Below are positions 24,496 through 32,989 of a stretch of DNA of 64,000 nucleotides, piece after piece. Source of the DNA: Streptomyces mexicanus (lineage in GTDB: Bacteria; Actinomycetota; Actinomycetes; Streptomycetales; Streptomycetaceae); assembly GCF_902506575.1 (NCBI RefSeq), contig NZ_LR732544.1, forward strand, positions 4,814,792 through 4,878,791. The letters run 5' to 3'. Position 1 is the stretch's first letter. Every line of letters begins with the position of its first letter. Made by a program: the position numbers and the translations under genes. The notes below the pieces were generated by a model. The model saw only the letters and a list, made by a program, of their open reading frames with translations, searched no databases and was not told where the DNA came from.

Positions 24496-24891
24496 TCAGG
24501 CCTTCTTGGTCTCCCAGAAGATCTTGTCGATCTGGGCGATGTAGTCCAGCGCCTTCTGGCCCGTGGCCGGGTCGGTGGAGGCCTTGGCGGCGGAGAGCGC
24601 CTTCAGGGTGTCGTTGACCAGCTGGTGCAGCTCCGGGTACTTCTCGAAGTGCGGAGCCTTGAAGTAGTCGCTCCACAGGACCGACACGTGGTGCTTGGCC
24701 AGCTCGGCGCGCTGCTCCTTGATGACCGTGGCGCGGGCCTGGAAGTGCGGGTCGTCGTTGCCGGCCATCTTCTCCTGGACGGCCTTCACCGACTCCGCCT
24801 CGATGCGGGCCTGGGCCGGGTCGTACACGCCGCAGGGCAGGTCGCAGTGGGCGCTGACCTTGACCTTGGGGGCAAACAGGCGGGAAAGCAT
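24496..24891 (-). CDS. sodN: Nickel superoxide dismutase precursor
   Basis: A 131-residue Ni-SOD that dismutates superoxide in the cytoplasm. After a 14-residue propeptide (MLSRLFAPKVKVSA) the mature protein begins HCDLPCGVYDP, the nickel hook in which the new N-terminal His plus Cys2 and Cys6 hold Ni. The rest is a four-helix bundle of family length. The propeptide must be cut by SodX, encoded divergently next door. The start is ATG 24891 after GAGGAAGG. In S. coelicolor sodN is expressed when nickel is available. Confidence 0.97.
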   Translation of the reverse strand: MLSRLFAPKVKVSAHCDLPCGVYDPAQARIEAESVKAVQEKMAGNDDPHFQARATVIKEQRAELAKHHVSVLWSDYFKAPHFEKYPELHQLVNDTLKALSAAKASTDPATGQKALDYIAQIDKIFWETKKA

Positions 24892-25036
24892 GGAGCATTC
24901 CTTCCTCGTGATCGTCTTCTCAGGTGGGACATTACTCCCTGCAAGGCGTGTTTTCGCGAGTGCCCCCTAGGGCTTAGGACAAAAGTCCAGGGTCAGACTG
25001 AGACTGGTGGAGGAACGGACCGGGGAGGTGCCGGCG

Positions 25037-25471
25037 ATGCCGGAGCTGTCGCAGGAGACCGAGCGCAGGGCTGCCGTACTGCCCTTCGGCCTGGCGGAGG
25101 TGACCGGGCCGTCCATGGTGCCCACGCTGTACCACGGGGACCGGCTCGTGGTGCAGTACGGGGCCCGGATCCGGCCGGGTGACGTGGTCGTCCTGCGCCA
25201 TCCCTTCCAGCAGGACCTGCTGGTCGTCAAGCGTGCGGCCGAGCGGCGCGAGGGCGGCTGGTGGGTGCTGGGCGACAACGCGTACGCGGGGGGCGACAGC
25301 ACCGACTACGGGACCGTGCCGGAGGAGCTGGTGCTCGGGAAGGTGTGGTTCCGTTACCGGCCGCGCACCTCGGCTCGGCGTTCCCCGCTGGCGCTGGTGC
25401 GCTGGGCGCTGTCGGCGGCCCGGCCCGTGCTGTCCGACCGGTCGGCCTCCAGGCGTTTGCGGGCCCGGTAG
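25037..25471 (+). CDS. sodX: Nickel-SOD maturation peptidase SodX
   Basis: A 144-residue S26-type (signal-peptidase-like) protease that removes the SodN propeptide. The catalytic Ser is in TGPSMVPTLYHGDRL (about residue 25) and the general-base Lys in LLVVKRAAERR (about 65); LGDNAYAGGDSTDYGTV is the conserved third box. ATG 25037 is chosen because GGGGAGG lies about 8 bp before it; a GTG at 25007 is an alternative. The last 118 bp overlap the 3' end of the convergent CGNR gene. The Arg/Ser-rich tail beyond RYRPRTS is probably dispensable. Confidence 0.94.
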   Translation: MPELSQETERRAAVLPFGLAEVTGPSMVPTLYHGDRLVVQYGARIRPGDVVVLRHPFQQDLLVVKRAAERREGGWWVLGDNAYAGGDSTDYGTVPEELVLGKVWFRYRPRTSARRSPLALVRWALSAARPVLSDRSASRRLRAR

Positions 25472-26004
25472 GCGGCGACGTTGGCGCGGGTGGCACAGCG
25501 GTCGGAGCAGTAGCGGCGCGAGCGGTTGGTGGAGGTGTCCAGGTAGGCGTTGCGGCACGGAGCCGCCTGGCACAGGCCGAGGCGGTCCACGCCGTACTCG
25601 GTGAGGTGGAACGCCAGGCCCATCGCGGCGATCGCGGCGTACCCGGAGGTGGCGTTGGACGGATGGTCGGCCAGGTGCATGTGCCACAGCGGGCGGCCGT
25701 CCTCGTCGCGCTGGTCGTGCCCGGAGATCTGCGGGCTGACCGGGAACTCCAGCAGCAGCGAGTTCAGCAGCGCCACCGCCAGGGTCTCGTCGCCCTGGTC
25801 GGCCGCCTCGAAGACGGCCCGCAGCCGGCTGCGCACCGAACGGAAGCGGGTCACGTCGGCCTCGGTGGCGCGGCGTGCCGCCGAGGCGTTGACGCCGAAC
25901 AGCTCCCGCACGGCCTCCACCGACGTCAGGGTGTCCTTGCCCCGCGCGGGTTCCTCGCTGTTGACGAGCCGCACGGCATAATCCGAGTAATAGGCCAGTT
26001 CCAC
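25354..26004 (-). CDS. CGNR zinc-finger / ABATE-domain regulator
   Basis: A 216-residue protein with an N-terminal stress-induced ABATE domain (about 1-135, including AVRLVNSEEPARGKDTL) and a C-terminal CGNR-type zinc finger (about 150-195: CQAAPCRN, then YCSDRCATRANVAAYRARKR). Here the namesake motif reads CRNAYLDTSTN. Such proteins are putative DNA-binding regulators. The start is GTG 26004 after AAGGA. The final about 30 residues are Ser/Arg-rich and overlap the end of sodX on the other strand. Confidence 0.85.
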   Translation of the reverse strand: MELAYYSDYAVRLVNSEEPARGKDTLTSVEAVRELFGVNASAARRATEADVTRFRSVRSRLRAVFEAADQGDETLAVALLNSLLLEFPVSPQISGHDQRDEDGRPLWHMHLADHPSNATSGYAAIAAMGLAFHLTEYGVDRLGLCQAAPCRNAYLDTSTNRSRRYCSDRCATRANVAAYRARKRLEADRSDSTGRAADSAQRTSASGERRAEVRGR

Positions 26005-26104
26005 TTGTAGTCCTTACCCATTCGCCTTAAGGTGGCGAGCGCGGTCTTGTAACGGCCGGTCGTGCTTTCAGGGTATTACGCCGTAGGCGTCCAGGAGGGG
26101 AACG

Positions 26105-26878
26105 ATGACGGACACGAGCGCGGGCACCACCGCCGGAGCGGACTGGCGGGCCTGGCAGAACAGCTGGGACCGGCAGCAGGAGTGGTACATGCCCGACCGC
26201 GAGGACCGCTTCCGGATCATGCTGGACATGGTGGAGGCGCTGGTCGGCACCGCGCCGCGCGTCCTGGACCTGGCCTGCGGCACCGGCAGCATCACCGCCC
26301 GCCTGCTGAGCCGGTTCCCCGAGGCCACGAGCACCGGAGTCGACCTCGACCCGGCGCTCCTCGCCATCGCGCGCGGCACCTTCGAGGGCGACGAGCGGGT
26401 CGCCTTCGTCACCGCCGACCTGAAGGACCCCGACTGGACGGCGAAGCTGCCGTACGACTCCTACGACGCCGTGCTGACCGCCACGGCCCTGCACTGGCTG
26501 CACCGCGAACCCCTCGCCGCCCTCTACGGGCAGATCGCGGACCTCGTCCGGGACGGCGGTGTCTTCATGAACGCCGACCACATGATCGACGAGACCACCC
26601 CCCGGATCAACGCGGCCGAGCGCGCCCAGCGGCACGCGCGGATGGAGCGGGCCAAGAAGGACGGCGCCCTGGACTGGGCCGAGTGGTGGCAGCTGGCCGC
26701 GAAGGACCCGGTGCTGGCCGAGCCCACGGCCTGCCGCTTCGAGATCTACGGCGAGCACGCCGACGGCGACACGCCCTCCGCCGCCTGGCACGCGGGCGTC
26801 CTGCGGGAGAAGGGCTTCGCGGAGGCCCGGCCGGTGTGGTGCTCGCCGTCCGACACGCTGCTGCTGGCGCTGAAGTAG
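26105..26878 (+). CDS. Class I SAM-dependent methyltransferase
   Basis: A 257-residue Rossmann methyltransferase. Motif I is VLDLACGTGSITARLLSRFP (about 57-76), followed by GVDLDPALL and LTATALHWLHRE. The substrate is unknown; the fold resembles trans-aconitate or small-molecule methyltransferases. ATG 26105 follows GAGGGGAA. It stands alone between the divergent CGNR gene and a strong bidirectional hairpin. Confidence 0.87.
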   Translation: MTDTSAGTTAGADWRAWQNSWDRQQEWYMPDREDRFRIMLDMVEALVGTAPRVLDLACGTGSITARLLSRFPEATSTGVDLDPALLAIARGTFEGDERVAFVTADLKDPDWTAKLPYDSYDAVLTATALHWLHREPLAALYGQIADLVRDGGVFMNADHMIDETTPRINAAERAQRHARMERAKKDGALDWAEWWQLAAKDPVLAEPTACRFEIYGEHADGDTPSAAWHAGVLREKGFAEARPVWCSPSDTLLLALK

Positions 26879-26895
26879 GGGCACCGGGACACGGA

Positions 26896-26928
26896 AAGGG
26901 GCGGTACGGGAAGTCCGTACCGCCCCTT
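26896..26928. terminator. 14-bp bidirectional terminator hairpin
   Basis: AAGGGGCGGTACGG (26896-26909) pairs perfectly with 26915-26928 over a 5-nt loop, between the convergent methyltransferase and ABC transporter genes. Confidence 0.85.
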
Positions 26929-26953
26929 CGCGCCGCTCGATCGGGCGGGTCGG

Positions 26954-27760
26954 CTACAGCACCTTCGACAGGAACGACTGCGTCCGCTCGTGCTGCGGGT
27001 TGGTCAGCACGTCCCGCGGACGGCCGGACTCGACCACCACGCCCTCGTCCATGAACACCAGGCTGTCGCCGACCTCGCGGGCGAAGCCCATCTCATGGGT
27101 GACCACGACCATCGTCATGCCGGACTCGGCCAGGTCCCGCATGACGTCCAGGACGTCGCCGACCAGCTCGGGGTCGAGCGCCGAGGTCGGCTCGTCGAAC
27201 AGCATGAGCTTGGGGTCCATGGCCAGCGCCCGGGCGATGGCCACGCGCTGCTGCTGCCCGCCGGACAGCTGCGAGGGGTAGTGCCCGGCCCGGTCGGCCA
27301 GGCCCACGCGCTCCAGCAGGCTCATCGCGCGGTGGTGCGCGTCGGCCCGCCGGGCGCCCTTGACCTGGACCGGCGCCTCCATGACGTTCTCCACGGCCGT
27401 CATGTGCGGGAAGAGGTTGAAGCGCTGGAAGACCATGCCGATGTCCCGGCGCTTCATGGCGACCTCGCGGTCGCGCAGCTCGTAGAGCTTGTCGCCCTGC
27501 TGGCGGTAGCCGACCAGCTCGCCGTCGACGTACAGCCGGCCGGCGTTGATCTTCTCCAGGTGGTTGATGCAGCGCAGGAAGGTCGACTTGCCGGAGCCGG
27601 AGGGACCGATGAGGCAGAACACCTCGCCCGGCCTGACCTCCAAGTCGATGCCCTTGAGGACCTCGACCTGGCCGAAGGACTTGTGCACGCCCTCGGCCTT
27701 GACCATCGGCACGTCGGTGCGGCGCACGGGCGCGTCCTGCTTGGTGAGCTTGTCGGTCAT
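26954..27760 (-). CDS. Polar amino-acid ABC transporter ATPase (GlnQ/GluA type)
   Basis: A 268-residue ABC ATPase. Walker A is GPSGSGKSTFLR (about 52-63), the signature LSGGQQQRVAIARALA (about 168-183), Walker B LMLFDEPTSALDPE, and the H-loop VVVTHEMGFA. The overall pattern is that of the GlnQ/HisP family for polar amino acids. It energizes uptake through the permease encoded directly upstream; start ATG 27760 overlaps the permease stop (ATGA). The protein is about 20 residues longer than usual at its N-terminus. Confidence 0.94.
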   Translation of the reverse strand: MTDKLTKQDAPVRRTDVPMVKAEGVHKSFGQVEVLKGIDLEVRPGEVFCLIGPSGSGKSTFLRCINHLEKINAGRLYVDGELVGYRQQGDKLYELRDREVAMKRRDIGMVFQRFNLFPHMTAVENVMEAPVQVKGARRADAHHRAMSLLERVGLADRAGHYPSQLSGGQQQRVAIARALAMDPKLMLFDEPTSALDPELVGDVLDVMRDLAESGMTMVVVTHEMGFAREVGDSLVFMDEGVVVESGRPRDVLTNPQHERTQSFLSKVL

Positions 27761-28695
27761 GCCATGCCTCCCTTGGGCCGGCCGAGGGAAAACACGTTCG
27801 CCTTCACCTTCTGCCACGGCGTGGGCGGCAGCTGGCGGCTGGAGCCGCGGGCGTAGTACCGCTCGATGTAGTACTGGCCGACGCTCAGCACCGAGGTCAT
27901 GATCAGGTACCAGGCGGCGGCGAGGAAGTACATCTCCACCGGGGCGCCGGAGACCTGGCCGATGTCCTGGGCGTAGCGGAACAGCTCCGGGTACTGCACG
28001 GCCGCGACCAGCGAGGTGGTCTTCAGCATGTTGATGACCTCGTTGCCGGTCGGCGGCACGATCACCCGCATGGCCTGCGGGATGATGATCCGGCGCAGGG
28101 TCTTGCCGTGGCTCATGCCCAGCGCGTGGGCGGCCTCGGTCTGGCCCTCGTCGACGGCGAGCAGTCCGGCGCGGCAGATCTCCGCCATGTACGCCGCCTC
28201 GTTCAGGCCCAGGCCGAGCAGCGCCGTCAGCAGCGGCGTCATGAAGTTCGACCAGTAGTCCTTGTAGAGCGGCATCAGGTTGATGTACTCGAAGACCAGG
28301 CCCAGGTTGAACCACAGGAACAGCTGGACCAGCACCGGCGTGCCGCGGAAGAACCAGATGTAGAACCAGGCGATCCCCGAGGTCACCGGGTTCTTCGACA
28401 GGCGCATCACGGCCAGCACGATGCCGCCGACGATGCCGATCAGCATCGACAGCACCGTCAGCAGGAGGGTCTTGCCGACGCCGGTGATGATCCGGTGGTC
28501 GAAGAAGTAGTCGGGAACGGCATGCCAGTTGATCTTGCCCTGGCTGAACGCGTACACGATCGCGGCCAGCAGGGCGAGCGCGACCAGGGCGGCGACGTAC
28601 CGTCCGTAGTGGCGGACCGGAATGGCCTTGACGGGCTGCGGTCCGGCCGGGGGCGTGTCCTTGGGCCCCGCCGTCTTGTCGATGTCAGCAGTCAC
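27757..28695 (-). CDS. Polar amino-acid ABC permease
   Basis: A 312-residue HisM-type permease. A Pro-rich cytoplasmic N-terminus (1-30) precedes the first TM; the core has SMLIGIVGGIVLAVMRLS and the ATPase-docking loop EAAHALGMSHGKTLRRIII (about 187-205). Only one permease gene is present, so it probably acts as a homodimer. The GTG start 28695 follows AAAGG. It lies 32 bp after the binding-protein gene in the same operon. Confidence 0.92.
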   Translation of the reverse strand: MTADIDKTAGPKDTPPAGPQPVKAIPVRHYGRYVAALVALALLAAIVYAFSQGKINWHAVPDYFFDHRIITGVGKTLLLTVLSMLIGIVGGIVLAVMRLSKNPVTSGIAWFYIWFFRGTPVLVQLFLWFNLGLVFEYINLMPLYKDYWSNFMTPLLTALLGLGLNEAAYMAEICRAGLLAVDEGQTEAAHALGMSHGKTLRRIIIPQAMRVIVPPTGNEVINMLKTTSLVAAVQYPELFRYAQDIGQVSGAPVEMYFLAAAWYLIMTSVLSVGQYYIERYYARGSSRQLPPTPWQKVKANVFSLGRPKGGMA

Positions 28696-28727
28696 GGGTG
28701 ATGCCTTTCAGTGCCCGCTCGGCGCGG

Positions 28728-29687
28728 TCACTTGCCGCCGTTGATGACGGACTCCTTGACGGCGCCGTCCTGGGCGCCCCACTTCTCGAGGATCTTCTGG
28801 TACTCGCCGCTCTTGATGATCGCGTTCATCGCGGCCTGCAGCGCGTCGCGCAGCTGGGTGTCCTCCTTGCTGACGGCGATGCCGTAGGGGGCGGCCTCGA
28901 CCTGCTCGCCGACGATCTGGAAGTCCTTGCCGCCGCCGGAGGTCTTCACCGCGTACGCCGCGACCGGGAAGTCTGCGGACACCGCGTCCGCGCCGCCCGA
29001 GCGCAGCCGGGTCTCGGCCTGCTGGTTGTCGTCGAAGGCCTCGATGGTGAGCTTCTTGCCGCCCGGGCACTTCTTGGCCTCGGTCTTGGCGAGGTCCTCC
29101 GAGACGGTGCCCCGCTCCACCGCGAGCTTCTTGCCGCACAGGTCGGACCAGGTGGTGATGGACTCGGTGTCGCCCTTGCGGGTGTAGAGGGAGACGCCGG
29201 CCTGCAGGTAGTCCACGAAGTCCACGCCCTCGCCGACCTTCTTGCCCGTGGTCGGGTCCACGCCCTGCTGGCGGCTCTTGTTGTCGGTCATCGCCGACAT
29301 GGCGACCTTGTAGCGGCCGGAGCGCAGACCGGTGAGCAGCGCGTCGAAGGTGCCGTTGTCGAACTCGAACGTGACACCGAGCTGCTTGCCCAGGGCGGCC
29401 GCGATGTCCGGGTCGAGGCCGACGACCTTGCCGGACTTGTCCTTGAACTCGACCGGCGCGTAGGCGATGTCCGAGCCGACCTTGATGACGCCCTTGTCGC
29501 GGATATCCGCCGGGAGCTTGTCGGCCAGCGGTGCCGAGGCGGCGGACGAGCTGCCGGGGGACGTGTCCTTGTCCTTGGTCTGGTCACCGCAGCCGGTCAG
29601 CGTCAGGGCGCCTGCGACCGCGATCGCACCGACCACGGCCAGACGGGACTGCGCGGCGGTCGGACGACGGGTGGAGCGTGCGGTCAT
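28728..29687 (-). CDS. Polar amino-acid-binding lipoprotein (family 3 SBP)
   Basis: A 319-residue solute-binding protein with a lipoprotein signal ending AGALTLTGC (Cys at about 33), then a Ser/Ala linker. The body has the family 3 pattern: VIKVGSDIAYAPVEFKD at the start of lobe 1, GLDPDIAAALGKQLGV, and KKLAVERGTVSED in the hinge. Two Cys in the second half may form a disulfide. It captures a polar amino acid, by analogy glutamate or a basic residue, outside the membrane. ATG 29687 follows GGAGGAA. Confidence 0.92.
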   Translation of the reverse strand: MTARSTRRPTAAQSRLAVVGAIAVAGALTLTGCGDQTKDKDTSPGSSSAASAPLADKLPADIRDKGVIKVGSDIAYAPVEFKDKSGKVVGLDPDIAAALGKQLGVTFEFDNGTFDALLTGLRSGRYKVAMSAMTDNKSRQQGVDPTTGKKVGEGVDFVDYLQAGVSLYTRKGDTESITTWSDLCGKKLAVERGTVSEDLAKTEAKKCPGGKKLTIEAFDDNQQAETRLRSGGADAVSADFPVAAYAVKTSGGGKDFQIVGEQVEAAPYGIAVSKEDTQLRDALQAAMNAIIKSGEYQKILEKWGAQDGAVKESVINGGK

Positions 29688-30236
29688 GGTGGGTTCCTCC
29701 GGCGGGTGGGTGGAGTTGCCGATCGGTCGACGACAGCACACGCCTTCGGGTGTCGCGACCTCGTGTGATTGACGCATCTTGCCATTCGGTCTGCGCCATT
29801 CAGGGCAATCGCGATGTCAAAATCGCATAACGGGTGGCCTCGGAACCGCGCATCGCCGTCCGCTGCCGCGGGACGCTCTGCGGGAACATCCCATTCCCGC
29901 CGGAAGATCTTCTGTTGATCTCGGGATGTGGGCCGTCGGAGCGGTGTTTTTGAGCCGCCTTGAGCCTGTGTCGCGCCATCGGCCGGGACTTGTCCCCATA
30001 TTGAGCCATGTGTCGGCTCGCCGTCATGTGACCTTCGCGTTATCGACTCGTCGTCGGCGCCGTCCGTCCGGTATGAAGGTTCTTTACACCCCTCATCCGG
30101 GGCTCAGGGCGCGTGTGCGGCGCGCCCGTCGCGTACGTGCCCGAACGCATCACCGACTGGGTCGTACGCGGTCCCGCCCACTCCTCACCAGGAGTGGCCA
30201 CCCTCAATCCATGAATCATTAAGGGGTAGAAAGAAA
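29688..30236. promoter_or_regulatory. 549-bp divergent region between the ABC operon and malic enzyme
   Basis: No credible gene is seen. It is more AT-rich than its surroundings near 29760-29830. On the minus strand TTGACA at 29820-29815 may be the -35 box of the ABC operon. A GCCATTC motif is repeated at 29781 and 29795. The right half (30000-30230) may hold the malic enzyme promoter and leader. Confidence 0.55.
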
Positions 30237-31457
30237 GTGGCAGCGGAGATCGTCAATCCTCGCAGCGACAGTACGGACCAGGACGGCGGGGCAGAGCCGC
30301 TCGATTCCTTCGATCCGGCCTTCGCGCTGCACCGCGGCGGCAAGATGGCCGTGCAGGCCACCGTGCCGGTCCGCGACAAGGACGACCTGTCCCTGGCGTA
30401 CACGCCCGGCGTCGCGCGGGTGTGCACCGCCATCGCCGAGCAGCCCGAGCTGGTGCACGACTACACGTGGAAGTCGTCCGTGGTCGCCGTCGTCACCGAC
30501 GGCACGGCCGTGCTGGGACTCGGGGACATCGGTCCTCAGGCCTCCCTTCCGGTGATGGAGGGCAAGGCGATTCTGTTCAAGCAGTTCGGCGGCGTGGACG
30601 CGGTGCCGATCGCACTCGACTGCACCGACACCGACGAGATCGTCGACACCGTGGTGCGTCTGGCGCCGTCGTTCGGCGGCATCAACCTGGAGGACATCTC
30701 GGCGCCCCGCTGCTTCGAGATCGAGCGCAAGCTCCAGGAGCGCCTGGACATCCCGGTCTTCCACGACGACCAGCACGGCACGGCGGTCGTGACGCTCGCG
30801 GCGCTGCGCAACGCGGCGCGGCTGAGCGGGCGCACCATCGGCGACCTGCGGGCCGTCATCTCCGGCGCGGGCGCGGCCGGGGTCGCGATCGCCAAGATGC
30901 TGGTGGAGGCCGGCATCGGGGACGTCGCGGTCACCGACCGCAAGGGCATCGTCTCGGCGGGCCGGGACGACCTGACCCCGGTCAAGCGGGAACTGGCCTC
31001 CTTCACCAACAAGGCCGGGCTGAGCGGGTCCCTTCAGGACGCGCTGGCCGGCGCGGACGTGTTCATCGGCGTCTCCGGCGGCACGGTGCCCGAGGAGGCC
31101 GTGGCGTCGATGGCCGAGGGCGCGTTCGTCTTCGCCATGGCCAACCCGAACCCGGAGGTGCACCCGGACGTCGCGCACAAGTACGCGGCGGTCGTGGCCA
31201 CCGGGCGGTCGGACTTCCCCAACCAGATCAACAACGTCCTGGCGTTCCCCGGCATCTTCGCGGGCGCGCTGCAGGTCCGGGCGACCCGGATCACCGAGGG
31301 CATGAAGATCGCCGCCGCCGAGGCGCTGGCCGGGGTCGTCGGGGACGACCTCGCCGCGGACTACGTGATCCCCTCGCCGTTCGACGAGCGGGTCGCCCCC
31401 GCCGTGACGGCGGCGGTCGCGGCGGCGGCCCGCGCCGAGGGCGTGGCCCGGCGCTGA
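30237..31457 (+). CDS. Malic enzyme (decarboxylating malate dehydrogenase)
   Basis: A 406-residue bacterial-type malic enzyme that converts malate to pyruvate and CO2 with reduction of NAD(P). The catalytic Tyr lies in LSLAYTPGVARVC (about 53-65) and the Lys in MEGKAILFKQFGG; the metal ligands are in FHDDQHGTAVV (about 176-186). The Rossmann domain shows ISGAGAAGVAIAKML and the C-terminal NPNPEV. As I recall, the S. coelicolor counterpart is the NADP-dependent enzyme linked to lipid synthesis. The start is GTG 30237, with AAGGGG about 12 bp upstream. Confidence 0.95.
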   Translation: MAAEIVNPRSDSTDQDGGAEPLDSFDPAFALHRGGKMAVQATVPVRDKDDLSLAYTPGVARVCTAIAEQPELVHDYTWKSSVVAVVTDGTAVLGLGDIGPQASLPVMEGKAILFKQFGGVDAVPIALDCTDTDEIVDTVVRLAPSFGGINLEDISAPRCFEIERKLQERLDIPVFHDDQHGTAVVTLAALRNAARLSGRTIGDLRAVISGAGAAGVAIAKMLVEAGIGDVAVTDRKGIVSAGRDDLTPVKRELASFTNKAGLSGSLQDALAGADVFIGVSGGTVPEEAVASMAEGAFVFAMANPNPEVHPDVAHKYAAVVATGRSDFPNQINNVLAFPGIFAGALQVRATRITEGMKIAAAEALAGVVGDDLAADYVIPSPFDERVAPAVTAAVAAAARAEGVARR

Positions 31458-31502
31458 CCCCGGCCCGACCGCACGGGCCCGGTCGGCCTTTCCGCCTGAC
31501 CC

Positions 31503-31534
31503 GAACGGCCCCGCCCGCACGGGCGGGGCCGTTC
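31503..31534 (+). terminator. 15-bp hairpin after malic enzyme
   Basis: GAACGGCCCCGCCCG (31503-31517) pairs with 31520-31534, leaving a minimal loop that will fray to about 4 nt. Confidence 0.8.
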
Positions 31535-31540
31535 CGCGTC

Positions 31541-31606
31541 CCCGGGCGGACTGCTCGACATCGCCGGCGGGACTGCTCCGCGTGCCCGGGCGGGGCTGCT
31601 CGGTCG
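31541..31606. repeat. Three imperfect 22-23-bp tandem repeats
   Basis: A GGGCGG(A/G)CTGCTC-like core occurs at 31544-31556, 31566-31578 and 31589-31601. The copies are 22-23 bp apart in the gap before the oxidoreductase gene. Confidence 0.65.
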
Positions 31607-31707
31607 CGCGTGAGGCGGCGCGGTGTGAGCGGCGGGCTTGGCAAGAGGGTGTGTGTCACAGGGTGGCGAGGTTCCGCAGGCGCGTCGGCACCCCTATCGT
31701 CAAGGTC

Positions 31708-32673
31708 ATGTTCGCTGTCTACGCCGCCCGAATCGACCGCGACCAGCCGCTGAACGGACTGGAGACGGGGGAGCGCCCGGCCCCCGAGGCCCGCCCCGGC
31801 TGGAGCACCATCGACGTCAGGGCCGCCTCCCTGAACCACCACGACCTGTGGTCCCTGAAGGGCGTCGGCCTGTCCGAGGACAAGCTGCCGATGATCCTCG
31901 GCTGCGACGCCGCCGGCGTCGACGAGGACGGCAACGAGGTCGTGCTGCACTCCGTCATCGGACAGAGCGGGCACGGGGTCGGGCCGAACGAGCCCCGGTC
32001 CATCCTGACCGAGCGCTATCAGGGCACCTTCGCCGAGCAGGTCGCGGTGCCCACCTGGAACCTGCTGCCCAAGCCCAAGGGGCTCTCCTTCGAGGAGGCC
32101 GCCTGTCTGCCCACGGCCTGGCTGACCGCCTACCGGATGCTGTTCACCAACGCCGGGGTGCGTCCCGGTGACTCGGTGCTCGTGCAGGGCGCCGGCGGCG
32201 GCGTCGCCACCGCCGCGATCGTGCTCGGCAAGGCCGCGGGCCTGAAGGTGTTCGCCACCAGCCGGGACGAGGCCAAGCGCAAGCGGGCCCTGGAACTGGG
32301 CGCCGTGGAGGCCGTCGAGACGGGGGCGCGGCTGCCGCAGCGGGTGGACGCCGTGATCGAGACCGTGGGCGCGGCCACCTGGTCCCACTCGGTGAAGTCG
32401 CTGCGCCCCGGCGGCACGATCGTCATCTCCGGTGCCACGAGCGGCGACCGGCCCTCCCACGCCGAGCTGACCCGCATCTTCTTCCTGGAGCTGAAGGTGG
32501 TCGGCTCGACGATGGGCACCAAGGACGAGCTGGAGGACCTGCTCTCCTTCTGCGCCTCGACCGGTGTCCGTCCCGTCATCGACGAGATCCTTCCGCTGGA
32601 CCGGGCCCGCGAGGGGTTCGAACGGATGGAGTCCGGCGGCCAGTTCGGCAAGATCGTGCTCACCGCCTCCTGA
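31708..32673 (+). CDS. MDR-family NAD(P)H oxidoreductase without zinc ligands
   Basis: A 321-residue medium-chain dehydrogenase/reductase. An N-terminal GroES-like domain (ASLNHHDLWSLKGV, PMILGCDAAGVDEDGNEV) precedes a Rossmann domain with LVQGAGGGVATAAI (about 160-173). The GHE catalytic-zinc motif and the four-cysteine structural-zinc lobe are absent, so it belongs with zinc-free quinone-oxidoreductase-like members. The substrate is unknown. ATG 31708 lies 8 bp after TATCGT with no ribosome site, suggesting a leaderless mRNA. Confidence 0.86.
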   Translation: MFAVYAARIDRDQPLNGLETGERPAPEARPGWSTIDVRAASLNHHDLWSLKGVGLSEDKLPMILGCDAAGVDEDGNEVVLHSVIGQSGHGVGPNEPRSILTERYQGTFAEQVAVPTWNLLPKPKGLSFEEAACLPTAWLTAYRMLFTNAGVRPGDSVLVQGAGGGVATAAIVLGKAAGLKVFATSRDEAKRKRALELGAVEAVETGARLPQRVDAVIETVGAATWSHSVKSLRPGGTIVISGATSGDRPSHAELTRIFFLELKVVGSTMGTKDELEDLLSFCASTGVRPVIDEILPLDRAREGFERMESGGQFGKIVLTAS

Positions 32674-32732
32674 GAGGCGCGGCGCCGTCAGGCGGGCCCG
32701 GGCGACCGGGCCCGCCTTTTTCCGGCCTGTCC

Positions 32733-32777
32733 TGTCAACTTTCATTGACAAGCACCGGGTGTCAACCTACGTTGACA
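32733..32777 (+). promoter_or_regulatory. Twin 18-bp palindromes over the HTH/Clp-N promoter
   Basis: TGTCAACTTTCATTGACA (32733-32750) and TGTCAACCTACGTTGACA (32760-32777) share perfect 6-bp arms TGTCAA/TTGACA. The first contains the -35 TTGACA (32745-32750). Seventeen bp later TACGTT (32768-32773) forms the -10, inside the second palindrome. Transcription would start at about 32780, the ATG itself. Occupied sites would block the promoter completely. Confidence 0.85.
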
Positions 32778-32779
32778 TC

Positions 32780-32989
32780 ATGACCGAAGCGACAGATCTC
32801 GCCGAGCGGGCGGGAGACCGCGATCCGCGGGTCGGGCTGCGGGCCGTCGCCGCGCTGCGCCGGCTGCTGGAGCAGTTGGAGGCGGTGCAGGTGCGCAGCG
32901 CCCGCAACCAGGGCTGGTCCTGGCAGGAGATCGCCGCCGAACTCGGGGTGAGCCGGCAGGCCGTGCACAAGAAGTACGGGAGGCGTTGA
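32780..32989 (+). CDS. Small HTH DNA-binding protein
   Basis: A 69-residue protein. A short N-terminal helix region is followed by a compact helix-turn-helix, WSWQEIAAELGVSRQAVHKKYG, at about residues 46-67 (shown across two motif halves: WSWQEIAAELG and VSRQAVHKKYG). It is probably the repressor acting on the twin palindromes in front of its own gene. The ATG coincides with the predicted transcription start, so the mRNA is leaderless. Its TGA overlaps the ATG of the Clp-N gene by 1 nt. Confidence 0.82.
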   Translation: MTEATDLAERAGDRDPRVGLRAVAALRRLLEQLEAVQVRSARNQGWSWQEIAAELGVSRQAVHKKYGRR

